DNA of 39,043 nucleotides from Clostridia bacterium (lineage in GTDB: Bacteria > Bacillota > Clostridia > TANB77 > CAG-465). The notes below the pieces were generated by a model, which was given only the letters and a program-made list of their open reading frames with translations, made no database searches and was not told where the DNA came from. Shown here one piece after another: positions 1-7,156 of this stretch. Positions within the stretch are counted from its first letter, which is position 1. The number at the start of each line of letters is the position of its first letter. The stretch is from positions 1-39,043 of the forward strand of contig CAAHEI010000024.1 of the NCBI GenBank assembly GCA_900772475.1, given 5' to 3'. The position numbers and the translations under genes are program-made.

Positions 1-1
1 A

Positions 2-53
2 AGTGACTTCGTCACTCCACCACTAACTACTTTTGTAGTTAGTGGTATTTTTA
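2..53 (+). terminator. Tandem hairpins with intrinsic terminator
   Basis: Two stem-loops lie back to back. The first is AGTGAC-TTC-GTCACT (2-16). The second is an 11-bp perfect stem, CCACTAACTAC (20-30) and GTAGTTAGTGG (35-45), with a TTTT loop followed by TATTTTTA. The second fits a rho-independent terminator reading on the plus strand, so it probably ends a gene lying left of the window. That gene is not visible, so the assignment is an inference. Confidence 0.6.
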
Positions 54-96
54 AAGATGTTGTATTTAAGTTTCCTATCTCTAGTTCTCTCTTTTC

Positions 97-125
97 TTTA
101 ATGGTCGTTGTTCTCGACCATTAAA
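97..125. repeat. Perfect 11-bp inverted repeat, 7-nt loop
   Basis: TTTAATGGTCG (97-107) and CGACCATTAAA (115-125) are perfect reverse complements around TTGTTCT. Neither side has a T-run in the right place, so it is not a good terminator. It could be an RNA hairpin or a protein-binding dyad; no adjacent gene explains it. Confidence 0.5.
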
Positions 126-457
126 CATCGCAATTTCTTGGTTTGTACTACTTTTTTATATATTTTCTTAATATATTTAAACTTCTATTTATATCTGTAT
201 TTATTTTTTTCTTTTATGTAATGGTATTTGTACAAAATTTTTATTCTAGTTTATTCCTTGTTTTATATTTTTTAAATCTCGTATTACAACTTTTGATACT
301 TTGTGCTTGTATGTATTCGCATAGTTTTTTCTATATTCATATAACCTCTTTATTTGTTTCATATTCTTATATTTTTTACTTTTTTTCATTTTCATCTCAA
401 TTTATTGTAATTTTTTATACTATATATTTTTGAAAAAATGATATATCCTATAATATG
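126..457. other. T-rich spacer without a supported gene
   Basis: This stretch is very rich in T on the plus strand. Reading frames are open on both strands, but only because of base composition: the plus-strand one encodes almost only F, Y, I, L and S from a TTG without a ribosome binding site, and the minus-strand one (246-395) is a Lys-rich 49-codon frame with only a weak GAG upstream. I see nothing else in it. Confidence 0.5.
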
Positions 458-497
458 AAAAAAATCCCAGCAACTGGTTTATACAAAAAATAAACCA
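458..497 (-). terminator. Probable terminator of tRNA-Trp transcript
   Basis: Read on the minus strand, downstream of the tRNA, there is a 7-bp stem TGGTTTA/TAAACCA (475-497) overlapping a second short stem CCAG-TTG-CTGG (467-477), followed by GATTTTTTT. The short stem plus T-run is a plausible though weak intrinsic terminator. Confidence 0.45.
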
Positions 498-530
498 CGT
501 TTCCTACTGAGACTTTTTTCTTACAATATT

Positions 531-604
531 TGGCAGGGGTGGAAGGAGTCGAACCCTCCTCTGGAGTTTTGGAGACTCTTATTCTACCGATGAACTACAC
601 CCCT
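531..604 (-). tRNA. tRNA-Trp (CCA anticodon)
   Basis: The minus strand folds as a 74-nt tRNA with an AGGGGTG...CACCCCT acceptor stem, an encoded CCA end, a GGTTCGACT T-loop and a D-arm with GGTAGAA. The anticodon loop is CTCCAAA, giving anticodon CCA, which reads UGG. The body resembles the Bacillus tRNA-Trp closely. It lies 57 nt downstream of the metallophosphoesterase gene on the same strand, so it may be read through from that operon; no separate promoter was obvious. The outermost anticodon-stem pair (A-C) is mismatched. Confidence 0.93.
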
Positions 605-661
605 ATATATTTACCATATCAAATATTTTAACATTATTTTTACCTTTTTGCAATAGTTTTC

Positions 662-1366
662 TTATAATTTTATTAATTTAAATCCTGTATAATCACATCC
701 AACCATTACATACTCAATGCCATCTATTATTCCCTCTTTAACCAATGAATGAGCAAAGCCATGCAGATGTCCATAAATACATTTTTTTACCTCATATTTT
801 TCCATAATACTCTTAAATTCCCCTGAAAATGGTGGAAAATGCATAGCTACAAGAATATCCTTATTTATTCCTTTTTCTAAATATTTTTTTTTAATTTCCA
901 TGCCTTTATCAAGTGAAATTTTAAGTCTACCTTCTTCCCTTTTCATTATTTTTTTATCAAGTTCTTTATCTTTATTTTCAGTTTTTCCCCATCCTCTTGT
1001 ACCACAAATAATATATTTTTCTGTATCAATAGCATCATTAAATAAAACTTTTATTGTATCAAAATTATTTTCATCTAAAAACTTATTTACTTTTGTTTTG
1101 GTCGAAAAGTAATAATCATGATTTCCCTTTAGAATAATCTTTTTACCTTTCATATTATTTATATATTCAAAATCTTTTAATGCCTCTTTAAATGTCATTG
1201 CCCAAGAAATATCCCCAGAAATTATTATGATATCATCATCTAAAACTGTATTATTCCAATTTTTCCTTACTTTTTCTTCATAATTTTTCCATTTACAGCC
1301 AAATATATCCATTGGTTTATTTGTTCCAAGTGACAAATGTAAATCAGATATCCCATAAACTTCCAT
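662..1366 (-). CDS. Calcineurin-like metallophosphoesterase
   Basis: A 234-residue cytosolic protein of the binuclear-metal phosphoesterase superfamily. Metal-ligand motifs are in order: SDLH (7-10), GDISW (51-55), GNHDYY (81-86), a lone His in AMHFPP (H176) and GHLHG (199-203). No signal peptide or membrane segment is present, and the length matches stand-alone bacterial members of this family. The ATG follows AAAGGAG at about 10 nt. It is the last protein gene of a minus-strand run: M50 protease, tsaD, CYTH-like protein and this gene, with gaps of only about 15-20 nt. The family covers nucleotide, phosphoprotein and phospholipid substrates, so the substrate cannot be told from sequence. Family assignment is secure; the specific role is unknown. 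Confidence 0.88.
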   Translation of the reverse strand: MEVYGISDLHLSLGTNKPMDIFGCKWKNYEEKVRKNWNNTVLDDDIIIISGDISWAMTFKEALKDFEYINNMKGKKIILKGNHDYYFSTKTKVNKFLDENNFDTIKVLFNDAIDTEKYIICGTRGWGKTENKDKELDKKIMKREEGRLKISLDKGMEIKKKYLEKGINKDILVAMHFPPFSGEFKSIMEKYEVKKCIYGHLHGFAHSLVKEGIIDGIEYVMVGCDYTGFKLIKL

Positions 1367-1386
1367 GCAAACTCTTCTCCTTTCCT

Positions 1387-1905
1387 TTACTTTAAAAATA
1401 TTTCTTCACTTACTTTATTTGTTAACCTTTCCCAATTTAAAGTATATTCGTCATATTTTTTATTTATTATACTTTGATCCAACAATTCTATATCCAAACT
1501 TTCTATAAAGTTTCCAAGCTCTATTTTGGTAGTGTCAATCTTTGATTTATCCTGTATAATTTTATTTACTTCAAGTAAATAACCATAACCTACAACATAA
1601 TCTAAATTAATTGAAATTTCATACTCCAGATTTGCCTTACTTCTTGTTCTATACCACTTTACACTAGGAATAAGCCCAATAGAGTTCAAAATATAATCCA
1701 TATTTTCTAAGTATTCATTATCAATTTTAACAATTTTTTCCTTAAAACTTAATCCACAATATCTCTTTGTCCTAATAAACCTAAGCTGACTATTTTCAAA
1801 GAAAAAAACAACCTGCTTTTCAGTATGTAAAATATCGTTATACTTTTCAATAAGTTCCTTGTATTTTTCTGCATCTAAAAAAGTTTTAACAGTAACCTTT
1901 GTCAC
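1387..1905 (-). CDS. CYTH-domain-like protein
   Basis: A soluble protein of about 172 residues. I read it as a CYTH (triphosphate tunnel metalloenzyme) relative from its pattern: alternating charged beta-strands, LRFIRTKR near the first third, FKEK soon after, KWYRTRSKAN in the middle, and the YEISINLDYVVGYGYLLEV strand that in this superfamily ends with acidic metal ligands. Known members act on triphosphates, for example inorganic triphosphatase, thiamine triphosphatase and class IV adenylyl cyclase. The canonical N-terminal ExExK is not clear here, so it could be a divergent or non-catalytic member. The upstream in-frame GTG at 1914 lacks a spaced Shine-Dalgarno; the GTG at 1905, preceded by GGGGTGA, is the better start. 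It sits in the tsaD operon, 18 nt after tsaD. Confidence 0.6.
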   Translation of the reverse strand: MTKVTVKTFLDAEKYKELIEKYNDILHTEKQVVFFFENSQLRFIRTKRYCGLSFKEKIVKIDNEYLENMDYILNSIGLIPSVKWYRTRSKANLEYEISINLDYVVGYGYLLEVNKIIQDKSKIDTTKIELGNFIESLDIELLDQSIINKKYDEYTLNWERLTNKVSEEIFLK

Positions 1906-1923
1906 TTTACTCACCCCAATAAC

Positions 1924-2925
1924 TTACTCATCAATTTTTAAATTGGCAACAGCATTTAATTCTAATTTATCTTTTATATCAAAATATTTTCCTGATTCAT
2001 AATTATAGCTTGCTGCAACACCAATCATCGCAGCATTATCTGTACAATATTTAAGTTCTGGCATATATACTTCAAAATTATTTGCATTTACTCTTTCTTT
2101 AAGTAATCCTCTTAAGTATTTGTTTGCAGAAACGCCACCTGCCAGTACAACTTTTTTTATTTTTAAATCATTCATAACAGATATCGTTGTGTCCACTAAT
2201 TCTTCACATACTGTAGTTTCAAAAGAACATGCTAAATCCTCTTTTCTTAATTTTTCTCCCTCTTTATGTGCAAGATTAATCACGGCTGTCTTTATACCAC
2301 TAAAACTAAAATCATAATTATCAAACTTTGTTTTAGGAAGTTGGTATGAATTCTTACCTTTTTCTGCAAGTTTTGAAACCTCAGGTCCACCTGGGTATGG
2401 TAACCCAAGTACTCTTGCAACTTTGTCAAAAGCTTCTCCAACAGCATCATCACGAGTTCTTGCAATCATTTTAAATTTAGTATAATCTTCAACATATACC
2501 AAGTTTGTATGCCCACCTGAAACTACTAATGACAAAAAAGGTGGCTTTAAATCAGGATAAGAAATATAATTTGCTGCAATATGTCCATGCATATGATTAG
2601 TCGGAACTATAGGAATATTAAGTGTATACGCAAGTGCTTTTGCATATGCGACTCCGACAAGCAATGCTCCAACAAGTCCTGGTCCATATGTAACACCTAT
2701 ATAATCTATATCATTAAATGTAATATTAGCCTTTTTTAAAGCTTCTTCTACAACAAAAGGTATATTTGATATATGCTCTCTTGAAGCTATCTCAGGAACT
2801 ACTCCACCATATTTTTTGTGTATATCTATTTGTGTCGATACTATATTAGCTAAAACTTCTCTTTTATCCTTAATAATAGCAACAGCTGTTTCATCACAGC
2901 TACTTTCTATACTTAAACAAATCAT
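1924..2925 (-). CDS. tsaD: tRNA N6-adenosine threonylcarbamoyltransferase TsaD
   Basis: At 333 residues this is the usual length for bacterial TsaD (Kae1/Gcp/YgjD). It transfers the threonylcarbamoyl group from threonylcarbamoyl-AMP to A37 of ANN-decoding tRNAs, together with TsaB and TsaE, which are not in this window. Diagnostic segments are ESSCDETAVAI at the N-terminus, the metal-binding HMHGH at 111-115, VSGGHTNL, the GEAFDKVARVLGLPYPGG signature, and VVLAGGVSANKYLR near the C-terminus. The ATG is preceded by GGGGAT. It follows the M50 protease gene by 16 nt on the same strand and likely shares its promoter. Confidence 0.97.
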   Translation of the reverse strand: MICLSIESSCDETAVAIIKDKREVLANIVSTQIDIHKKYGGVVPEIASREHISNIPFVVEEALKKANITFNDIDYIGVTYGPGLVGALLVGVAYAKALAYTLNIPIVPTNHMHGHIAANYISYPDLKPPFLSLVVSGGHTNLVYVEDYTKFKMIARTRDDAVGEAFDKVARVLGLPYPGGPEVSKLAEKGKNSYQLPKTKFDNYDFSFSGIKTAVINLAHKEGEKLRKEDLACSFETTVCEELVDTTISVMNDLKIKKVVLAGGVSANKYLRGLLKERVNANNFEVYMPELKYCTDNAAMIGVAASYNYESGKYFDIKDKLELNAVANLKIDE

Positions 2926-2941
2926 CTAATTATCCCCTTTG

Positions 2942-3604
2942 TTACAACATAATAAATTTTGATAGTAGTCCAAGTACAAAGTTTACTATTGGACTTACTA
3001 ATCTACTTCCTACGCCAGTCATTAAAATTACAAGTACAATTATAAAAGAATATTGTTCTATTTTATACATATACTCTCTCCCTTTTGCAGGTAAGAAAAA
3101 ATATAATATTCTAGACCCATCAAATGGAGGAATTGGTATTAAATTAAATATTGCAAAAACAACATTAAATTGAATAGTAAGAATAAGCATATTTAAAATA
3201 ATTGATCCTACCACAGAATTTATTGTTGGTAATACTACACCTGTTATAAGCAAGATTTTAAGTATTATAGTAAATAAAATAGCCATTATAATATTAGAAC
3301 ATGGGCCTGCAAAAGCTGTTAATGCATTACCAGCTGCTTTATTTTTAAAGTTTCTATCATCGATCATTACAGGTTTTCCCCAGCCAAATCCAAACAAAGC
3401 AATGCAGATAAATCCAGCTATATCAATATGTGAAAATGGATTTAAGGTAAGTCTTCCCATAGCTTTTTGTGTCCTATCTCCCAACTTATATGCAGTAAAT
3501 GCATGTGCAAATTCATGCACAGATAAACAAAATAAGAGAGCTGGCAAAGTATACAAAAATGATATTAAGCCGTCTTTTGTAAATATATCAAACAAATCAA
3601 TCAC
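2942..3604 (-). CDS. Site-2-protease family (M50) membrane zinc protease
   Basis: A 220-residue integral membrane protein with several hydrophobic spans. The zinc site is HEFAHAFTAYKLGD with H30, E31 and H34 (HExxH), and the third ligand is the Asp of PPFDGSRIL (D162), matching the NPxDG-like motif of the M50B group. The small size with no PDZ domain puts it with the YwhC-like stand-alone rhomboid-sized members rather than RseP or SpoIVFB proper, so the substrate is unknown. The start ATG follows GGAG at 6 nt. It is the first gene of the minus-strand operon, with a good promoter 18-46 nt upstream. Confidence 0.92.
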   Translation of the reverse strand: MIDLFDIFTKDGLISFLYTLPALLFCLSVHEFAHAFTAYKLGDRTQKAMGRLTLNPFSHIDIAGFICIALFGFGWGKPVMIDDRNFKNKAAGNALTAFAGPCSNIIMAILFTIILKILLITGVVLPTINSVVGSIILNMLILTIQFNVVFAIFNLIPIPPFDGSRILYFFLPAKGREYMYKIEQYSFIIVLVILMTGVGSRLVSPIVNFVLGLLSKFIML

Positions 3605-3621
3605 TCCAATTTTATACGTAT

Positions 3622-3650
3622 ATTATACCATTTTATTTAAAATATGTAAA
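3622..3650 (-). promoter_or_regulatory. Sigma-A promoter of the M50-tsaD operon
   Basis: Minus-strand TTTACA (3645-3650), a 17-bp spacer ending in TGG, and TATAAT (3622-3627). It is a near-consensus sigma-A promoter with an extended -10, giving a transcript start only a few bases before the GGAG of the M50 gene. Confidence 0.8.
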
Positions 3651-3712
3651 TAACCAGAAAAAGAAAAAAGTAAGAACTAATAATAGTCCTTACTCATGTT
3701 ATTTATATACCC

Positions 3713-3948
3713 TTATTTTCTTATAAGTTTTCCATTGCTATCTAACGTAAATGATGGATTATCACTTGATATTTCAATTTTTTTAATAAATCCATTATTT
3801 ACTTCCTTTATAGCAGTATCTGAAATATTTGTATCAGTTGCCGGAATGTATAGTTTATTAACTCTTCTTCCAACTTGACTTGAATATATAGCCTGCTCAT
3901 TGATCGTTTCAACACCATCAGGAATTATTACTGTTATGTTACAATAGA
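3713..3948 (-). pseudogene. 3' fragment of a leucine-rich-repeat (BspA-like) surface protein
   Basis: About 78 codons remain open from the insertion-sequence end to a stop at 3713. The segment NITVIIPDGVETINEQAIY, followed by VNKLYIPAT and IKKIEISSDNPSFTLDSNG, matches the LRR_5/BspA-type repeat pattern (IxIPdgVtxIgxxAf... dNpxytxxdG). No ribosome binding site precedes it, and its 5' border is the left end of the IS481-type element. Taken with the signal-peptide fragment on the far side of the element (same strand), it looks like the C-terminal end of one secreted protein broken by the insertion, with the middle lost. The two halves belonging to the same gene is an inference. Confidence 0.65.
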
Positions 3949-3973
3949 TGTGAAACAAAACCTATATACAAAA

Positions 3974-4030
3974 AGTGATTCAACTGATATAATTGAAATA
4001 TCTACAAATCAAATAAGAAGTTGAATCACT
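3974..4030 (+). repeat. 12-bp inverted repeat abutting transposase start codon
   Basis: AGTGATTCAACT (3974-3985) and AGTTGAATCACT (4019-4030) are perfect complements separated by 33 nt. The second arm ends immediately before the transposase ATG at 4031. A transcript entering from outside would fold this hairpin against the start codon, while one starting inside the loop would lack the first arm. Other insertion sequences (IS10, IS50) use the same trick to block read-through expression; applying it here is inference. Confidence 0.7.
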
Positions 4031-5005
4031 ATGTATAGTATATCAGAAAATTTAAAAACTGCAAGGTTTTTACCTCACAAAATTGAAAATAGAATTGCTG
4101 CTGTTAAAATGTTACGTAATTCTCCTAGAGGCTCTATCCATAAAATTTGTAGAAAATACCATATCTCTAGGGCTTCTCTTTGGCGTTGGAATAAATTATA
4201 TGATGGTACTAAAGAATCTTTAATGGATAAATCTCACAGACCTTTGTCTCAACATCCAAATGCTCATACAAATAATGAAATTAGACATATCAGGGACTAT
4301 TGTAGACGTAATCCTCATATTTCTCTTTGTAAACTCTGGTATAAACTAAAAATTTATAAGGGATATACTAGAAATATAACTTCATTGTATCGTTTGCTTA
4401 AAAGGTTAGGTATTAAATACAATAAATCTGATAAAAAAGTAAAAAAATATACACCTAAACCTTACCATACTCCTAAAAATATAGGAGAAAAATGGCAAGT
4501 AGATGTAAAATATGTACCAGATTATTGTAAATGTGATAATTTACCTAAAGACTTGCACTTTTACCAATATACTTGTATTGATGAGGCTTCACGTGAGAGG
4601 TATATTTATCATTACATGGAGCAAAGTCCTCAAAATACAGTTGATTTCATTAAAAGATGCATTAAATATTTTGGTTATAAATCTAATATAATTCAAACTA
4701 ATAATGGAATGGAATTTTGCTTTTTTAAAGATGTAAAAAAAATACATCCATTAGAACAATTATGCTTAGAATTAAATATCGAACATAAAAGAATTAAGCC
4801 AAGAACCCCTAGACATAATGGCAAAGTTGAACGTTCTCATAGAAACGATCAAGAAAGATTTTACAATCATTTAAAGTTCTATTCTATGGATGACTTACAT
4901 TTACAAGCAAGTAGATATTTAAAACGTTCAAATAATATACCTATGTCTGTTCTGAATTATTTAACGCCAAAAGAAATGAGAAATAAACTATATTTAGTAG
5001 CTTAA
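4031..5005 (+). CDS. IS481-type transposase with altered catalytic triad (DNE)
   Basis: A 324-residue DDE-family transposase. It has an N-terminal helix-turn-helix (about residues 18-55, IHKICRKYHISRASLWRW), a linker, and an rve integrase core. The first catalytic Asp is D158 in WQVDVKY and the Glu is E267 in HNGKVERSH. The second catalytic Asp, normally in a TDNGxEF motif, is Asn: TNNGMEF, codon AAT at 4700-4702, one G-to-A change from GAT. A DDE enzyme lacking this residue should not cut DNA, so this copy is predicted dead although the frame is intact. Start choice is uncertain: the ATG at 4031 has only a weak AAGAAG upstream, overlapped by the inverted repeat. Confidence 0.88.
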   Translation: MYSISENLKTARFLPHKIENRIAAVKMLRNSPRGSIHKICRKYHISRASLWRWNKLYDGTKESLMDKSHRPLSQHPNAHTNNEIRHIRDYCRRNPHISLCKLWYKLKIYKGYTRNITSLYRLLKRLGIKYNKSDKKVKKYTPKPYHTPKNIGEKWQVDVKYVPDYCKCDNLPKDLHFYQYTCIDEASRERYIYHYMEQSPQNTVDFIKRCIKYFGYKSNIIQTNNGMEFCFFKDVKKIHPLEQLCLELNIEHKRIKPRTPRHNGKVERSHRNDQERFYNHLKFYSMDDLHLQASRYLKRSNNIPMSVLNYLTPKEMRNKLYLVA

Positions 5006-5028
5006 GAATAACTATGTTACTCTTAAGC
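5000..5028 (+). repeat. Hairpin over the transposase stop codon
   Basis: GCTTAAGAATAAC (5000-5012) pairs with GTTACTCTTAAGC (5016-5028) except for one position, with a 3-nt loop. The stop codon at 5003-5005 lies within the first arm. There is no T-run, so it is more likely an mRNA 3' structure than a terminator. Confidence 0.45.
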
Positions 5029-5062
5029 AACTAAATTTAATTGTATTTAAAAATTATATGAA

Positions 5063-5106
5063 AAATCAAGGGTAAACTGCACTCATTTTTCACTCGCCCT
5101 TGATTT
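5063..5106 (+). terminator. Hairpin near IS right end, possible terminator
   Basis: AAATCAAGGG (5063-5072) and CCCTTGATTT (5097-5106) form a perfect 10-bp stem with a 24-nt loop that contains CACTC twice. The downstream sequence is AT-rich but the T-run is poor. It probably ends the transposase transcript, or shields the element from incoming minus-strand transcription. Confidence 0.4.
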
Positions 5107-5188
5107 ATCATAAATTTTTATTAACTATATATTTAATTTAATATTCAATTTATAGTTGAATTTTATTTTTATAAAATTTTGTTTCACA

Positions 5189-5333
5189 TCATTGACAAAT
5201 ATACAAACTGTTTCACCTTTTTTAGAAGTTACCTTATCAGGTGATATAGAAATATCAAAACTTGACGCCGAAACTATATTAAAAAAAGTTAATATTATAA
5301 ATGTAAAAAAACAAAAAAACCTCTTTTTTTCAT
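5189..5333 (-). pseudogene. 5' fragment of a secreted protein (signal peptide only)
   Basis: The minus strand has AGAGGAG, then an ATG at 5333, then a 7-A run. Read one frame over from that ATG, the sequence encodes a signal peptide (KKRFFCFFTFIILTFFNIVSAS) trimmed to about 25 residues, and then FDISISPDKVTSKKGETVCIFVN, which resembles the start of a cohesin-like or Ig-like secreted domain. Restoring one A (8 instead of 7) would join the well-placed ATG to this frame. The frame then runs into the right end of the insertion sequence. I infer an N-terminal gene piece with a frameshift in a homopolymer plus truncation by the element. It lies 23 nt after pyrG on the same strand. Confidence 0.55.
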
Positions 5334-5356
5334 ATATCTCTCCTCTTTCTTTATAT

Positions 5357-6970
5357 CTATTTCTTAGAACTTTTATATTCCTTAGCATATTTTACTAAAT
5401 CTCTAAATAAAGGGTGTGGTCTATTTGGTCTTGATTTAAGCTCTGGATGAAACTGTGCACCTACAGCCCATAAATTTTTATTTATTTCTACCATTTCAAC
5501 CAACTTGTTATCTGGTGATGTTCCTACAATTCCAAGACCATTTTTTATTGCAATATCCCTATAATCATTATTAAATTCAAATCTATGTCTATGTCTTTCA
5601 TATATGAGACTATCCTTATAGGCATCAAAAGCTTTAGTATTAACATCTAAAGTACATGGATATTTACCTAGTCTCATTGTTCCACCTTTGTTTTCAATAT
5701 TTACCTGATCTTCCATTATGTTTATTACAGGATTTTTAGTAGTACTATTAAATTCTAAGCTATTAGCATCTTTTAGCCCAACAACATTTCTCATAAATTC
5801 AACAACCATAAGTTGCATTCCAAGACATATTCCAAGAGTTGGAATGTTATTTTCTCTTGTATATTTTAGAGCATTTATCATGCCTTCTATTCCTCTGTTT
5901 CCAAAGCCACCAGGCACAATCATTCCATCAATTCCATTTAAAATTTTATTAGAATCCTGTTTTTCTAAATTTTCAGAATCAATCCAACGAATTTTTACAT
6001 TAACATTATTTACTTTTTCACAGTGATGAAGAGCTTCATAAATTGAAATGTATGCATCCTTTAAAGAAACATATTTACCAACAATAGCAATTTCAACACT
6101 CTCTTTTATATTATCGTCTTTTTTACACAATTCATGCCATGTATTCAAATCATTTTTTGTTTCCTTTAATTTAAATCTTTTCATTATTGTATTTGCAACA
6201 TCTTGATCTTCAAACATTAATGGAATATCATAAATAGAATCTGCATCCAAATTTTCAATCACATTCTTAGGACTAATATTACAGAAAAGTGATATTTTTT
6301 CTTTAATCTCCTCATTCAATGGAAAGCTAGTCCTAGCAACAATCATATCAGGAACAATACCTATACTCATAAGTTCTCTGCAACTATGTTGCGTTGGTTT
6401 TGTTTTTAACTCTTCTGACTTTGGTAAATACGGTATTAACGTTACATGAACAAACATTACATTATCAAAGCCTTTTTCTGCTCTTACCTGTCTTATTGTT
6501 TCTAAAAATGGTTGGGATTCAATATCTCCAACGGTTCCGCCTATTTCTGTTATTACAACATCAGCTCCGGATATCTCTCCAGCTTTGTATATTGTTTCCT
6601 TTATTTCATTAGTTATATGGGGAATTACTTGAATTGTTTTTCCAAGATATTCACCTTTTCTTTCTTTATTTAATACCTGCATATATATTTTACCAGTAGT
6701 TATATTGCTGTACCTATTTAAGCTTTCATCTATAAATCTCTCATAATGACCTAAGTCAAGATCGCATTCTAATCCATCATCAGTAACAAAAACCTCTCCA
6801 TGTTGACATGGATTCATCGTACCAGGATCAATGTTTAAATATGGATCTAATTTTTGAATAGTAACTTTAATTCCTCTTGACTTTAACAACCTTCCAATTG
6901 AAGCAGCAGTTATACCTTTACCAAGTCCAGATACAACACCACCAGTAACAAAAATATATTTTGTTTCCAT
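5357..6970 (-). CDS. pyrG: CTP synthase
   Basis: The 537-residue enzyme makes CTP from UTP, ATP and glutamine in pyrimidine nucleotide synthesis. The N-terminal synthetase domain has VTGGVVSGLGKGI (nucleotide loop) and DPYLNIDPGTMNP; the C-terminal class I glutamine amidotransferase domain has GICLGMQL with the nucleophile Cys and the HPEL...RP His-Glu pair near the end. Length is normal. The ATG follows GGAAGGAAAG. It is monocistronic apart from the broken secreted-protein fragment just downstream. Its promoter does not begin with the GGG run that drives CTP-dependent reiterative attenuation in Bacillus pyrG, so that control is not supported here. Confidence 0.98.
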   Translation of the reverse strand: METKYIFVTGGVVSGLGKGITAASIGRLLKSRGIKVTIQKLDPYLNIDPGTMNPCQHGEVFVTDDGLECDLDLGHYERFIDESLNRYSNITTGKIYMQVLNKERKGEYLGKTIQVIPHITNEIKETIYKAGEISGADVVITEIGGTVGDIESQPFLETIRQVRAEKGFDNVMFVHVTLIPYLPKSEELKTKPTQHSCRELMSIGIVPDMIVARTSFPLNEEIKEKISLFCNISPKNVIENLDADSIYDIPLMFEDQDVANTIMKRFKLKETKNDLNTWHELCKKDDNIKESVEIAIVGKYVSLKDAYISIYEALHHCEKVNNVNVKIRWIDSENLEKQDSNKILNGIDGMIVPGGFGNRGIEGMINALKYTRENNIPTLGICLGMQLMVVEFMRNVVGLKDANSLEFNSTTKNPVINIMEDQVNIENKGGTMRLGKYPCTLDVNTKAFDAYKDSLIYERHRHRFEFNNDYRDIAIKNGLGIVGTSPDNKLVEMVEINKNLWAVGAQFHPELKSRPNRPHPLFRDLVKYAKEYKSSKK

Positions 6971-7002
6971 AATATCACTTTCCTTCCATACAAACTAGTG
7001 TA

Positions 7003-7031
7003 ATTATATTACATTAACTATCATTTTTCAA
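7003..7031 (-). promoter_or_regulatory. Sigma-A promoter of pyrG
   Basis: Minus-strand TTGAAA (7026-7031), 17 bp, TATAAT (7003-7008). It lies about 33-60 nt before the pyrG ATG. Confidence 0.78.
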
Positions 7032-7106
7032 CATATTTCTTACAATAAAAATTAATTATTTTTTCTAATATTTACAACCTATAAAATAATTATTTAATAA
7101 TAAATA

Positions 7107-7135
7107 TTGACTTTTAAAAACATATAAGATAAAAT
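7107..7135 (+). promoter_or_regulatory. Sigma-A promoter of the J-domain gene
   Basis: TTGACT (7107-7112), 17 bp, TAAAAT (7130-7135), about 21 nt before the ATG. It is divergent from the pyrG promoter. Confidence 0.72.
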
Positions 7136-7156
7136 TTAATAAACAGAGGTAAACAT

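Larger units (their letters stand above)
3949..5188 (+). mobile_element. IS481-type insertion sequence, complete but probably inactive
   Basis: The 1240-bp element is bounded by TGTGAAACAAAA at 3949-3960 and its reverse complement TTTTGTTTCACA ending at 5188. The imperfect terminal repeats extend about 40 bp inwards to a shared ATTCAACT. TGT...ACA ends suit the IS481/IS3 group. One transposase gene fills the interior. The bases flanking the ends (ATAGA left, TCATT right) show no direct repeat, so the target duplication has been lost, consistent with a later deletion next to the element. The transposase carries an active-site substitution. Confidence 0.82.

Noticed and set aside
246..395. 49-codon Lys-rich minus-strand frame in the same spacer
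   Set aside because: Weak or no Shine-Dalgarno and composition driven by A-rich DNA; not supported as a gene.
143..433. 96-codon plus-strand frame rich in F, Y, I and L
   Set aside because: It starts at TTG without a ribosome binding site and its composition simply reflects T-rich DNA. No family resemblance.
6971..7003. CTP-sensing attenuator in the pyrG leader
   Set aside because: The predicted transcript start is not GGG and there is no terminator hairpin in the short leader.
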